This document shows positions 7,761 to 16,419 of a DNA stretch of 64,000 nt, piece after piece. Within the stretch, counting starts at the first letter, position 1, and each line of letters opens with the position of its first letter. The stretch lies in NCBI GenBank assembly GCA_964461835.1, contig CAYWVO010000013.1, positions 8,109 through 72,108 of the forward strand, given 5' to 3'. Made by a program: the position numbers and the translations under genes. The stretch comes from CAYWVO01 sp964461835 (GTDB lineage Bacteria; Zixibacteria; MSB-5A5; WJJR01; JAJRUJ01). Below the pieces are notes generated by a model. It searched no databases. It had not been told where the DNA came from and saw nothing but the letters and a program-made list of their open reading frames with translations.

Positions 7761-9626
7761 ATGAAAATCGTAGACACAATTCGAATCGTTACCTGTTTCG
7801 CACTGATGGCGTTGGTCGCGATCCCGGCCGCCTTCGCGCGAACCGATTTGACCGGAGCGCAACAGGCGATTACGGATGGTCGTTTCCAGGAAGCGATTGA
7901 CCTGCTCACCGCGGCGCAGGAAGAAGACGCCCGGAATCATGAAATCTACTTGTTATTGGGTAAGGCGTATCGTGGGCTGGGCGACCTGGAGAACGCAGAA
8001 TCAGCGTACCGGCAAGCGGTCAAATACAAAGGCAAGGACCCCCGGACGCGGGTCGGCCTCGCCGAGGTCCTCATGGCCCAGGAAGAATATGAAGAAGCCC
8101 GCGCGGTTCTGGATACAGGGCTCAAGAAGGCCAAAGATGACGAGGATAAAGCGAAGTATAACGACGCAATCGGCAGACTCCTTACGGCCACCGGTAAGTG
8201 TAATGAAGCACAACAGTACCTGCTGACCGCGACGATCCAGGACGAAGAGACCCTCGATTACCGGTTGCACCTGGGGCAGGCATACTATGAATGCCAGGTG
8301 TACACGCTGGCCAAAATTGAATATCAGGCCGTGCTGGCGGAGGATTCCAGCAACTGCATGGCTTGGTATCGAATCGGGTATGCGGATTTCCGCGACCGGC
8401 GGTTTAATCAGGCGCTGGAAGCATTCAGTAATGCCTATCTATGCGATACAACGTTTATTCCGGTCTATTATGATCTGGCATGGTTGTACTATCTGTCGGC
8501 CCGCTCGCAGCGGGGTGAGAAGGCGGAGGAATATTACAATAACGCCCTGTACTTCTTTGAAAAATACCGCAAGGAATGGTTGGACTCCAATAAGGTTCAA
8601 GTGGCCAAAAACATCTCCCTGGCTTATTATCAGCTCAACGCGTACGAGCAGGCTATTGAGGAACTGGCGCGGGCGATTGAATTGGGTGTCGATGATCCGG
8701 AAATGCTGTTTTTGCTCGGACGTTCTTTACAAGTGATGGAGCGGTACGAGGAAGCGATCGGGCGATTTGATCAATATGAGGCAAGCCTGGGCCAAGCGGA
8801 CACCGCCTCGGCCGAGCTCTATTCCCGTCGAGGATTATGTCGCTATATGATGACGCGGGATGACTCCATCCTGGCCAATGACCCGCAATGGCTGATGCTG
8901 GCGGTGGAGGACTTCAAGAAGGCCATTGAACGGGATTCGACAGATGCCCGGTCGATCTCGCTCGCTGGGACATTGCTCAACGGCAGCGTGCTCAAGCGAT
9001 ACGAGGATGCGAAATGGTACTTTGACCGGTTGACAGAAATGTTCCCGGACGAAGCACGCTATTGGTATAACGCGGCGTTGCCCCGGCTGCGATTAAAGCA
9101 GGACGTCGAAGCACTCGATTTCCTATTGAGAGCAATAGCGACCGACACCACTGTCGAGGGTGCGGTGCGCAAATCTGCGCGGGAAATCGCCTCACCGATT
9201 CTCCTGAAAGCCGGGCAATTCGCCAAGGCGCGGGGATTCTATGAAAAAATGATTGCGGAGGAACCCAACAACTGCGAACACAAAAAGTTGTACGCCTATA
9301 TCTATATGGCTGTCGCAATTGATGAACCCGACGAGACCAAAGCCGGCGCCAAGTGGGCGGCGGCGATTCCGCATCTGAAGCGAGCCTACAATTGCATGGC
9401 CGATAAACAGTTGAATCCCTGTGAAACAAAGATGTTCGAGGTCACCAAGTGGTTGGCGCAGGCCTATATGCTCCAAAGTGCGTCTGATCGGGATTCGGCC
9501 AGGCCGCTTATTGAACAAGGTTTGAAATGTAGGCCAGATGACCGGGACCTGAAGGAGTTGGAACGGGTCATCTCGGAAGGTGAGGAACTCGAATATACCC
9601 CGGGAATGAAAACCGGCGGGAGATAA
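7761..9626 (+). CDS. Exported TPR-repeat protein
   Basis: 621 residues. A signal peptide (hydrophobic ALMALVAIPAAFA, cleaved about residue 26) leads into repeated TPR helices through most of the chain. Clear TPR units include IYLLLGKAYRGLGDLENAES, LRLGQAYYECQVYTLAKIEY-like and LFLLGRSLQVMERYEEAIGR. It is predicted to be periplasmic and to act as a protein-binding scaffold. It lies upstream of a membrane protein and the ExbB/ExbD/TonB genes, an arrangement common in FCB bacteria, where TPR proteins are thought to work with the Ton motor (inference). No enzymatic motif. Confidence 0.85.
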   Translation: MKIVDTIRIVTCFALMALVAIPAAFARTDLTGAQQAITDGRFQEAIDLLTAAQEEDARNHEIYLLLGKAYRGLGDLENAESAYRQAVKYKGKDPRTRVGLAEVLMAQEEYEEARAVLDTGLKKAKDDEDKAKYNDAIGRLLTATGKCNEAQQYLLTATIQDEETLDYRLHLGQAYYECQVYTLAKIEYQAVLAEDSSNCMAWYRIGYADFRDRRFNQALEAFSNAYLCDTTFIPVYYDLAWLYYLSARSQRGEKAEEYYNNALYFFEKYRKEWLDSNKVQVAKNISLAYYQLNAYEQAIEELARAIELGVDDPEMLFLLGRSLQVMERYEEAIGRFDQYEASLGQADTASAELYSRRGLCRYMMTRDDSILANDPQWLMLAVEDFKKAIERDSTDARSISLAGTLLNGSVLKRYEDAKWYFDRLTEMFPDEARYWYNAALPRLRLKQDVEALDFLLRAIATDTTVEGAVRKSAREIASPILLKAGQFAKARGFYEKMIAEEPNNCEHKKLYAYIYMAVAIDEPDETKAGAKWAAAIPHLKRAYNCMADKQLNPCETKMFEVTKWLAQAYMLQSASDRDSARPLIEQGLKCRPDDRDLKELERVISEGEELEYTPGMKTGGR

Positions 9627-9656
9627 GTCCTTTTTACGATATGGGTGGATGTCCAG

Positions 9657-10391
9657 ATGGCTGATGACAAAGCCAAGAAAAAAGAGAGTGAGCAGCGCGC
9701 CGCAGTAGCGCCCGATGACGACCTGCGTTTTCGGTACATCGGCTTTGATGTGTATCCGGGCAAAGGGGATAAATTCTGGAAGTCGGATGCCGAGTACGAT
9801 ACGCTTCTCCAAAAAGTGCGCTCAATGACCTCGGTCGCCGATCGGGAACGCGAAAACTCGATCATCCGGTTGCCGGATATCAGCAAGATCGATCGGTTGG
9901 TCCTCACCCTCTCCAATGCGGCGTTGATTGCGTGTATTTTCTTCCCCTGGCTGTCTTACCACACCGCGCAGGGTTTACAGACCAAGCTCTGGTTCGGGGT
10001 GCTCGGCATGCTGGGAGGGATTCTCGGCGGCGCCTGGCAGGTAAGTACTTGGGCGGGCTTGGCGTCACTGTGGGGGTTGTTGGTGTTTCTCTTGACGCCG
10101 GTCTTGGGGGTTCTGGGTCTGGCGACGATATTCATGAAGGCGAAATCCGAAGACGACTATACCAAGCGGGTGCGCTTGGTCCTGCGCCTTAACTATATCG
10201 GATTTGCCGCATGGTTTCTGGCGGTTATTTTTGTCCTGCCGGGTGGCAGCATCGCGCCGCTGACACAGGCCGGTTTGACCCGGCTGGGAGAGAGTTTTAC
10301 CATTGTGACGGTGTTTAAATCCATCTCGTATGGTATCCTGATCCCGATCGCGTTATTTTATTTGAACGCGATCAAAAGCAATGACTTGTAA
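9657..10391 (+). CDS. Polytopic membrane protein between TPR and ExbB genes
   Basis: 244 residues. A charged N-terminal cytoplasmic region of about 80 residues (ADDKAKKKESEQRAAVAPDD...) precedes about five hydrophobic helices, starting with LTLSNAALIACIFFPWL and ending with SYGILIPIALFYLNAI. No family recognised. ATG 9657 is chosen over GTG 9645; neither has a convincing ribosome site. It follows the TPR gene by 30 nt and precedes exbB by 150 nt. A 7-bp inverted repeat (10407-10413 with 10424-10430) lies in that gap without a T-run. A role with the Ton motor is only suggested by position. Confidence 0.7.
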   Translation: MADDKAKKKESEQRAAVAPDDDLRFRYIGFDVYPGKGDKFWKSDAEYDTLLQKVRSMTSVADRERENSIIRLPDISKIDRLVLTLSNAALIACIFFPWLSYHTAQGLQTKLWFGVLGMLGGILGGAWQVSTWAGLASLWGLLVFLLTPVLGVLGLATIFMKAKSEDDYTKRVRLVLRLNYIGFAAWFLAVIFVLPGGSIAPLTQAGLTRLGESFTIVTVFKSISYGILIPIALFYLNAIKSNDL

Positions 10392-10541
10392 ACAATGAGA
10401 AAGATCACCCGTTGTGTTTGCTGAACGGGTTGCGATATGTTGAGTGATAAGCCGTCAACCGCAAAGGATCAGGGTACGTGCGATGCGTGACGGTCGGAAA
10501 AATGAAAAATCTAATGATAGCGTCTGTATGAGGAGGAACCA

Positions 10542-11273
10542 GTGAAGCAATCCGTGTTCGTCGTTCTGGTCTTGATCATCTCGCTGGCGACCGGTTTTAT
10601 TATTTGGACGCAGTTGCCGCAGTACCTCCAGGAGGGTGGTCCGCTGGTCGCGGTCCTGATCGCGCTGTTGATTGCGTGTATCATGTTCATTCTGGAACGA
10701 ATCTTTTCGTTGCGCAAAGCGCGTGGCACCGCGTCCATTCAATCATTCTTTAAAAAGGTCGTGGAGTACCTGCGCCAGGGTAATTATGATGGCGCCATGG
10801 CCGCCTGTGAGAAGCAGCGCGGTTCGGCAGCGAACGTTATCCGGGCCGGTATCGAGCGCTATAAGCAGCTCAAAGACGATCCTAATACGGGTACCGAGAA
10901 ACGGCTGTCCGAGGTGCAACGCGCAATTGACGAGGCCAACGCGCTGGAAGTCCCGCTGCTGGAACGGAATTTGATCGCCTTGTCGACGATTGCCTCAATC
11001 GCCACGATGGTTGGGTTGCTGGGCACTACGATCGGGATGATCCGCGCCTTTAACGCGACCGGCCATGCGCAAGGCGGCGTGATCGACGCTACTCAGTTGG
11101 CGATTGGGATTTCGGAAGCCCTGGTGAATACTGCCGGTGGGCTGACCAGTGCAATTGTCGGTATCGTTGCCTATAACTTCTTCGTCAATAAAGTCGACTC
11201 GTTCAATTTCACGGTCGACGAAGCGGCCTACGAAGTGGTGCAATTGCTGAAAGAAAAGGAAGGCGAGGCCTAA
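10542..11273 (+). CDS. exbB: MotA/TolQ/ExbB proton channel family protein
   Basis: 243 residues, GTG start with AGGAGG at 10531-10536. ExbB forms the pentameric inner-membrane channel of the Ton motor that uses the proton gradient. An N-terminal helix and a second one (VAVLIALLIACIMFILE) precede a cytoplasmic region (KARGTASIQSFFKKV...). The family core follows, with LSTIASIATMVGLLGTTIGMI and GGLTSAIVGIVAYNFF, the two pore-lining helices with the conserved small and Thr residues. It is followed after 3 nt by exbD, so the two are co-translated. TolQ or MotA-like alternatives are less likely given the TonB gene downstream. Confidence 0.93.
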   Translation: MKQSVFVVLVLIISLATGFIIWTQLPQYLQEGGPLVAVLIALLIACIMFILERIFSLRKARGTASIQSFFKKVVEYLRQGNYDGAMAACEKQRGSAANVIRAGIERYKQLKDDPNTGTEKRLSEVQRAIDEANALEVPLLERNLIALSTIASIATMVGLLGTTIGMIRAFNATGHAQGGVIDATQLAIGISEALVNTAGGLTSAIVGIVAYNFFVNKVDSFNFTVDEAAYEVVQLLKEKEGEA

Positions 11274-11276
11274 AGC

Positions 11277-11768
11277 ATGAAACGTGCGAAACGTCGGGTC
11301 AACATCGTCCTGGACATGACGCCCATGGTGGATATCGCCTTCTTGCTGTTGATCTTCTATATGGCGACCACCCAGTTTAAGCCGCCCGAACAGAAGGACG
11401 TCGCCTTGCCTATGTCGTGTTCCGAACGTGAGTTGCCGAAGAGTAACTACATCACGGTGACGGTCACTGAGGAAGACTCAATCTTCTGTGACTACATTTT
11501 GAAGAAGAAAGTCTGGGACGAAATTGTCGGGGATTCGATCACCGTCCCACAGCGGGAATACCGCCAGACCGATTACTATAATGTCGGCTCGGTGATTAAC
11601 GAGATGCGGGTGACCGCTGCGCGCCAGGGAATCCCGAATATGGTGATTATCCTCAAGGCCGATCGGAACGCCAATTTTGGGACCGTGGAGCAGATCATGA
11701 AAAATCTCCAGGAAGCGAACCTCAGTTCCTTCCAGGTGATTACGGACGTCGAGCAGGGCTCCTCATAG
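11277..11768 (+). CDS. exbD: ExbD/TolR family biopolymer transport protein, copy 1
   Basis: 163 residues. A short basic N terminus (MKRAKRRVN) leads to the ExbD signature LDMTPMVDIAFLLLIFYM, a single membrane helix with the essential Asp of MTPMVD. A periplasmic domain follows, ending with GIPNMVIILKADRNANFGTVEQIM, the typical xIxADxxxxYxxV region. Compared with copy 2 it has an insert of about 30 residues (SIFCDYILKKKVWDEIV and following) in the periplasmic part. It forms the rotor/stator core with ExbB. It starts 3 nt after exbB; 111 nt separate it from copy 2. Confidence 0.92.
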   Translation: MKRAKRRVNIVLDMTPMVDIAFLLLIFYMATTQFKPPEQKDVALPMSCSERELPKSNYITVTVTEEDSIFCDYILKKKVWDEIVGDSITVPQREYRQTDYYNVGSVINEMRVTAARQGIPNMVIILKADRNANFGTVEQIMKNLQEANLSSFQVITDVEQGSS

Positions 11769-11879
11769 GGACGCCTGCGGGAAAATTGTGTAAACGCCTG
11801 CCTGCGAGGTTCGTTGAAAGTAGAGGAGCGGTTCGAAGGTTGAACGGCGAACGCCGATGATGGCGCGGGAGAGATAACG

Positions 11880-12461
11880 ATGGGTGCAGTTGATGTAGGA
11901 TCATCAGCCAGTAAGGGAAAAAAGCAAGGACTACGGCGGCCGAAACGCCGAATTGCGATTCGCCTGGATATGACGCCGATGGTGGATATCGCGTTCCTGT
12001 TGCTGATCTTCTATATGGTTTCCACTGTGTTCTCCGAACCGCAGGCGATGGAGATCAACTTGCCGCCGGATACCGAGGTGCCGGTCAAAGAGTCCAAAGT
12101 GCTCACCTTGCGCGTGGATGAATATAACAATCTTTACCTGAGCACGGCCCAAGACGATCCGGAACCCCTGCCCTGGGATTCGCTGGCTCCCGTTTTGATC
12201 GAGGAGAACCAGGAAACCGCCGAGTTAATTACGCTGATCAAGATCCATAAGCTGGCGAAATACTCCAAGATGGTGGATATCGTCGACGAAATTGAGATTA
12301 TTGAGCAACGGTTTAAGATGAGCAAGCCGGAGTTCTCGTATCGTTTTTCGATGGCGCCCTGGACCAAGGGGGACCAGAAGATCATTGAGCGCGTGCGGCA
12401 ACAGTATGAGAGTCTGGTGCCCGCGGCGGCGGAAGCCAGTGAGGAGGTGGCCACGCCATGA
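11880..12461 (+). CDS. exbD: ExbD/TolR family biopolymer transport protein, copy 2
   Basis: 193 residues. A basic cytoplasmic N terminus of about 25 residues is followed by the same signature LDMTPMVDIAFLLLIFYM and a periplasmic domain (VLTLRVDEYNNLYLS). After the core, a longer C-terminal tail (FSMAPWTKGDQKIIERVRQQ and an Ala/Glu-rich end) goes beyond the usual 130-145 residues for ExbD. The stop overlaps the tonB start (ATGA at 12458-12461), so the two are coupled. Two different ExbDs in one operon, as in several Bacteroidota and FCB lineages, suggest a heteromeric motor (inference). Confidence 0.92.
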   Translation: MGAVDVGSSASKGKKQGLRRPKRRIAIRLDMTPMVDIAFLLLIFYMVSTVFSEPQAMEINLPPDTEVPVKESKVLTLRVDEYNNLYLSTAQDDPEPLPWDSLAPVLIEENQETAELITLIKIHKLAKYSKMVDIVDEIEIIEQRFKMSKPEFSYRFSMAPWTKGDQKIIERVRQQYESLVPAAAEASEEVATP

Positions 12462-13201
12462 GTCAGGGAGTTGTACGCAGTGTATTCTCGACGGGATATG
12501 GCGCCTTTGAACAAAAGCGCTACTACCAGAAAAATATGTTCCTGGCGGCGGTGATCTCTGCCGGTGCTGCGCTGGCCATTCTGGGGACCGTTATGCTCTT
12601 TACGTACTTGCAGTCGCGCGAGACCGAGGCGGTCCATGTCGTGCGTATCAAGACGTTGGCCGAACTGGCTCCGCCACCGTCAATGACTGCGCGCCCGCCG
12701 CAAATTCAGGTGGCGCAGCCCAAGATTGCCCCACCGTCAATTGGTATCCCCACGCCGGTGCCGGACGAAGAGGTGGCCGAGGAGGTCAAGTTCGCCACGC
12801 GAGCCGAATTGGCACAGTTGGCCGCACCGATTACGTCCACGCAAGGAGCCGGCGGAACCGGGGATTCACTGGTTATTGATATCCCGGACGAAGAATTTAT
12901 GCCCGCGCCGGATGATTTTGTCCCGGTCGAGGAGCTGCCGGTGATGGTGTACGAGGAACCGCCGATCTATCCGGAGATGGCCGAACGGGCCGGCATTGAA
13001 GGCGTGGTGTGGGTGCGCGCACTGGTCGATCGCGAGGGCAAAGTGCGCGACGCGATCATCCAGAAGGCTTCGGGAACAAACGCCGGTTTTGAAGAAGCCG
13101 CATTGGAAGCCGCGCATAAATATCGCTACAAACCGGCCATTCAAAACGGGAAGCCCACCCCGGTCTGGGTTTCGTATCGGGTTGTTTTCGAGTTGAAATA
13201 G
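12458..13201 (+). CDS. tonB: TonB family energy transducer
   Basis: 247 residues. A cytoplasmic N terminus of about 27 residues, one membrane helix (MFLAAVISAGAALAILGTVMLF), a Pro-rich periplasmic linker (APPPSMTARPPQIQVAQPKI) and a C-terminal TonB domain (EEPPIYPEMAERAGIEGVV and VSYRVVFELK), with the YP motif and the final beta strand intact. It links the ExbBD motor to outer-membrane receptors such as the one at 30666. The ATG overlaps the exbD stop. A strong terminator follows at 13229-13255. Confidence 0.93.
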   Translation: MSQGVVRSVFSTGYGAFEQKRYYQKNMFLAAVISAGAALAILGTVMLFTYLQSRETEAVHVVRIKTLAELAPPPSMTARPPQIQVAQPKIAPPSIGIPTPVPDEEVAEEVKFATRAELAQLAAPITSTQGAGGTGDSLVIDIPDEEFMPAPDDFVPVEELPVMVYEEPPIYPEMAERAGIEGVVWVRALVDREGKVRDAIIQKASGTNAGFEEAALEAAHKYRYKPAIQNGKPTPVWVSYRVVFELK

Positions 13202-13228
13202 ACTTCTCCTCATACATAGGTTTGCCAG

Positions 13229-13255
13229 GCCTGCCATCCGATGGCGGGCTTTTTT
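13229..13255 (+). terminator. Rho-independent terminator of the exb-tonB operon
   Basis: GCCTGCCAT (13229-13237) pairs with ATGGCGGGC (13241-13249; one T-G pair) across a 3-nt loop, followed by six T. Confidence 0.88.
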
Positions 13256-13381
13256 ATGGGCCGCAGCCTGTGTCTCCGCGGGAAAGAAACAGATTTTTCT
13301 CAATTTGGGGTCGGTGTGTAAACGAGACGCGGGAGGTGTCGTTAATGTACCAAGAAATCACTCTCACGGGAGGTGTGTCGA

Positions 13382-13858
13382 GTGGGACACGGAGCCAAAT
13401 CGGGGATGGCGATGCTTCTGGCGCCAATAGTCATGGTGCTGTGCATCATTGTCTCGTGTTCCGTGGCGGACGAAGAGCAAATCACCTCTGCGCCACAGCC
13501 AAAACAGTCGCCGAAGAGCGATTATTCTGCACCGGCGGGCTACCCGGCGCCGGATGAATTCGTGGAGGTATCGTCAATGCCCGAACTCGTGCATTCGGTC
13601 CAGCCGGAGTACCCGGAGACGGCGAAAGAGCGTGGTGCTCAGGGAGAAGTGTGGATTCGGGCATTGGTTGATAAGGATGGGACGGTTCAGGATGCAGTCA
13701 TTCAAGAAGTAAGCGACCCAAATAGTGGTTTTGCGGAGGCGGCGTTACAGGGGGCGAAGGAACAACGATTTCGAACTGCTATGGACAACAATGGCGACCA
13801 TGTGGCAATATGGGTCAGTTACAAAGTAGCGTTTGTCTTATCTGATGACGAGACATGA
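13382..13858 (+). CDS. Lipoprotein with a TonB C-terminal domain
   Basis: 158 residues. GTG 13382 sits 8 nt after GGGAGG (13368-13373); GTG 13373 and ATG 13406 are alternatives. The hydrophobic N terminus (MAMLLAPIVMVLCIIVSC) ends in a lipobox-like IVSC followed by SVADEE, so this looks like a lipoprotein and not a membrane-spanning TonB. A short Pro/Ser linker leads to a complete TonB-type domain (VQPEYPETAKERGAQGEVW and VSYKVAFVL), closely similar to that of the preceding TonB gene. It probably arose by duplication. Without a cytoplasmic or TM part it could not contact ExbB/ExbD in the usual way. Terminators lie on both sides. Confidence 0.82.
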   Translation: MGHGAKSGMAMLLAPIVMVLCIIVSCSVADEEQITSAPQPKQSPKSDYSAPAGYPAPDEFVEVSSMPELVHSVQPEYPETAKERGAQGEVWIRALVDKDGTVQDAVIQEVSDPNSGFAEAALQGAKEQRFRTAMDNNGDHVAIWVSYKVAFVLSDDET

Positions 13859-14493
13859 ACCAACGGAAGGAGGAGACTGCCAAAAAGAGGTGCCCTCTCC
13901 TAAAAAGATTTTTATCGAGAGGAAACAATGGATGGCTCACGGGCGGCGGCAGGTCGCCCGTTTTCTTGTGCGCAGAACTCCAAATGCGGGGCACGCAGGA
14001 TTTGCGTTCCCGCAGTTTCATGAAGAATAACTAGTTAAAAATATTCGTTAATGTCTTTGACTAATGTAGCCGGCGCATTTTTTGCGTAGACGCACTAGAA
14101 CGACTTAGAGGAGAATTTAGCACAATCTTCGCCAACTGCCTCCCTAGCAATACATTCTGTCAATGTTACTGACTCATACCGGCAACTTGGCATGGTGTTT
14201 GTGTTAATAGTGCAGTGAACAAAGCAGAGCGGTAAGGGGTGCTGACGAAGCGGGGACGGAAGGAGCTCTTTGCGTGAGGGAGGAGCTCCTTCCCCAGAAA
14301 AAAGCGGCTTCGGCCGATTAACCATACAAAGGGTAGTGTGGTCCGGCGGGCTCGGGAGATCAATCCACGGACGGAGGGTCTGCCGGCCCGTCACTTTTTA
14401 TTGTTAGAATACCATAAGTCTGCGAAAAAGGATTGCCCACGACTGTCTGTGTAGTACCTTGAGTGACAGGTTGAAGAGGGTAGTGGGTGGTCC
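13859..14493 (+). other. Noncoding stretch with an 11-bp inverted repeat
   Basis: No credible gene. Short frames here (13833-14030 forward, 14095-14394 reverse) have no domain, no ribosome site and low-complexity composition. It holds the terminator at 13939-13964 and a perfect 11-bp inverted repeat, GGAAGGAGCTC (14258-14268) with GAGCTCCTTCC (14283-14293), around a 14-nt loop with no T-run. The 14230-14400 part is GC-rich and looks like a degraded dispersed repeat; the part before 14100 is AT-rich. Confidence 0.5.
13939..13964 (+). terminator. Rho-independent terminator after the TonB-domain lipoprotein
   Basis: ACGGGCG (13939-13945) pairs with CGCCCGT (13955-13961) across 9 nt, followed by TTTT. 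Confidence 0.75.
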
Positions 14494-14979
14494 ATGACTC
14501 GACGTCAGCGAATTCTCCGTGCCGAAAAGTGTTTTTGCCTGGCTAATGATTTTCTGGAATTGGGGTATTTTCTCGACGCGATCGATTACTATCGCGAATC
14601 GATTAAATCATTCCCGACGCCGGAAGCGTTTACCGCCTTGGGCTGGGCCCACGCGCAATTGGGACGCTTCGAGAAAGCCATCAAATACTGCCAGGCAGCA
14701 ATTGATCTCGATCCCGATTTCGCCAATCCCTATGGGGAGATCGGGGCCTGCCTGATTGAGTTGGGCGAACTGGAAGAAGCAACGGCCTACCTCCGCCGCG
14801 CGGTCAGGGCTAGAGAGTGTGACGAGGCCCACCTGGCCTATTACAATTTGGGACGGGTCAGCGAAAAGCAAAACAATTACCCTCGCGCCATTCGACAGTA
14901 TCAGAAGGCAATGGAAATCGATCCCGAATTCGACCCCGCCCGGCAGGCTTACTATCGCCTGGTGCGTATGCTGAACTAG
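14494..14979 (+). CDS. TPR-repeat protein
   Basis: 161 residues made almost wholly of TPR units: FLELGYFLDAIDYYRESIKS, FTALGWAHAQLGRFEKAIKY, YGEIGACLIELGELEEATAY and YYNLGRVSEKQNNYPRAIRQ, each with the canonical W/L-G-Y-A-P spacing. No signal peptide or membrane helix, so it is predicted to be a cytoplasmic protein-protein adaptor. It appears monocistronic. A 7-bp inverted repeat (15025-15031 with 15041-15047) without a T-run lies downstream, between it and the converging DUF899 gene. Partner unknown. Confidence 0.82.
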   Translation: MTRRQRILRAEKCFCLANDFLELGYFLDAIDYYRESIKSFPTPEAFTALGWAHAQLGRFEKAIKYCQAAIDLDPDFANPYGEIGACLIELGELEEATAYLRRAVRARECDEAHLAYYNLGRVSEKQNNYPRAIRQYQKAMEIDPEFDPARQAYYRLVRMLN

Positions 14980-15077
14980 TGGAAAGCTCGGTTACGGTTT
15001 CTCCGGCTCTTCTACGATCCTTTGGCCAACGCTCGTCAATCGTTGGCTGGAAATTTGGAACGGATCAGCGAGTTCTC

Positions 15078-15665
15078 TCACTCGTAAGAATATTTCGGGC
15101 TCCACTCACCCGGACCGTCTTTCAGCAAGTCAAACAGGTGCCAGATGCTGCAAAATTCATCCCCCGGACCGAAATACGTTGAGGCAATGCGCTGAATCTT
15201 TCCGGAATTGTCTTTGTGAAACGTTGACACTCCGGGCATGGGATTTCCCTTGTCGTTCAAGAAACCCATATCCTTTATGAAATCCGTGTTATGGGCGGCG
15301 GACGCGGCCTTGAATTGCCAATTGCGAGATTGTGCGAAATCCCGCAACACGGCCGGCGGGTCCGGCGAAACTAAGACAAATCCTGCGCGGTCCTCGAGAT
15401 GGCCGGAAAAACCATTGAACCCATCCGCCCACAAGGTGCAATAAGGGCAACTTTTCCCCATGTTGTGAATCACAGTCAGGTCATTTTTGTCGCCGAAAAA
15501 TGCGGAGAGCGGGGTTGTAGTGCCTTCGGGTAACAACAGCGTGTAGTCGGAGACATTTTCCGGCGGCAACCGACGCCGAAGTTCATGTATTTTCTGACGT
15601 TGCTCCTGCAAGGAATTCTCCGCTGCGACTATTTGGTCGCGGATCGTGGCAGTATCTGTCTTCAT
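15078..15665 (-). CDS. DUF899 family thioredoxin-fold protein
   Basis: 195 residues. A helical N terminus (QIVAAENSLQEQRQKIHELRR) precedes a thioredoxin-like domain with LTVIHNMGKSCPYCTLWADG, where CPYC is a glutaredoxin-type redox pair. Then come VLVSPDPPAVLRDFAQSRNW and a C-terminal block with STFHKDNSGKIQRIASTYFG and FCSIWHLFDLL. DUF899 proteins resemble AhpC/TSA but have no assigned reaction; a redox role is likely given the Cys pair. ATG at 15665 has GGGAG about 8 nt upstream; the long upstream extension is rejected. It is divergent from the sigma-like gene at 15832 and converges with the TPR gene. Confidence 0.85.
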   Translation of the reverse strand: MKTDTATIRDQIVAAENSLQEQRQKIHELRRRLPPENVSDYTLLLPEGTTTPLSAFFGDKNDLTVIHNMGKSCPYCTLWADGFNGFSGHLEDRAGFVLVSPDPPAVLRDFAQSRNWQFKAASAAHNTDFIKDMGFLNDKGNPMPGVSTFHKDNSGKIQRIASTYFGPGDEFCSIWHLFDLLKDGPGEWSPKYSYE

Positions 15666-15831
15666 CGTCAGTCTCCCATCATTCCCCCAATTTTCCGCTG
15701 TCGTGGTAATACGTTTGCGAGCCGCTGCTCGCGCAGAAGCTGATATCATCTTTCTACCGGATATTCCCCTGACCTGCCCGGCGATAGTCAGTTGATTGCC
15801 CGCCGCAACGTTACCCGTGCACCTTGCGGGC

Positions 15832-16419
15832 ATGAAAGACAAAGCCCGAAAACCAGCGAAATCTCCCTGGCCGCTTTGTGTGGAGATTGTTGCAGATTCC
15901 GAGCCACCGTATTGGGGTAGGAGCTGGACCGAACGGTTCGCAGCCTGTTTTGCCAAACCACCTGACGTATCGGAGACACGTGCGGCAGAGGAAATCAAAC
16001 AGCGGGTAATCGAGGCCCTTGGTGAGCTACCAGAACTGGAACGGCAGATTATTGAAGATTATTACATCCGCTGTTTGCCGCGACGACAGATCGGCGCGCG
16101 GCAGGGGCTGGCCGAAACAGAGGTGAATGCCGTGCGGGCGCACGCGGAACGGAAACTCCAGGGTCTGTTAGCCGGGTATGTGTATGAGCGGTTCGGTGTC
16201 CGAACGCCGGTTGATTCCGATTGCCCACTCTGTACTTCACCACAACGGTCCCACATTGACCACCTGTTGCGCGAGCGCACACCCCAAATTGCCTGGGGAG
16301 TTCTGCGCCGGCAAATGAATGAGCAATTCGGTCTGAACATTCGCCGGGTGCAGGTAATCATGACACATTGCCGGTTCCATCTCCATCATTCACCGAATAG
16401 AACAGAGGAGATATCATGA
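15832..16419 (+). CDS. Sigma-70 region 4-like DNA-binding protein with a zinc-finger-like C terminus
   Basis: 195 residues. About residues 50-115 form a sigma-region-4 helix-turn-helix: ALGELPELERQIIEDYYI, then RRQIGARQGLAETEVNAVRA. No region 2 is present, so it cannot be a complete sigma factor. After it, CPLCTSPQRSHIDHLL starts a Cys/His-rich module continuing to THCRFHLHH, which could hold zinc. ATG 15832 is chosen; the frame extends upstream without a better start. The stop overlaps the next gene's ATG (16416-16419), so the two DNA-binding proteins are co-translated. Function unknown; a transcriptional regulator is inferred. Confidence 0.65.
   Translation: MKDKARKPAKSPWPLCVEIVADSEPPYWGRSWTERFAACFAKPPDVSETRAAEEIKQRVIEALGELPELERQIIEDYYIRCLPRRQIGARQGLAETEVNAVRAHAERKLQGLLAGYVYERFGVRTPVDSDCPLCTSPQRSHIDHLLRERTPQIAWGVLRRQMNEQFGLNIRRVQVIMTHCRFHLHHSPNRTEEIS

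Noticed and set aside
13833..14030. 65-residue frame past the TonB-domain lipoprotein
   Set aside because: It overlaps the lipoprotein end and reads through the terminator hairpin at 13939-13964; no domain.
14095..14394. 99-residue minus-strand frame
   Set aside because: Composed of GC-rich repeat-like sequence containing the 11-bp inverted repeat; no ribosome site or family features.
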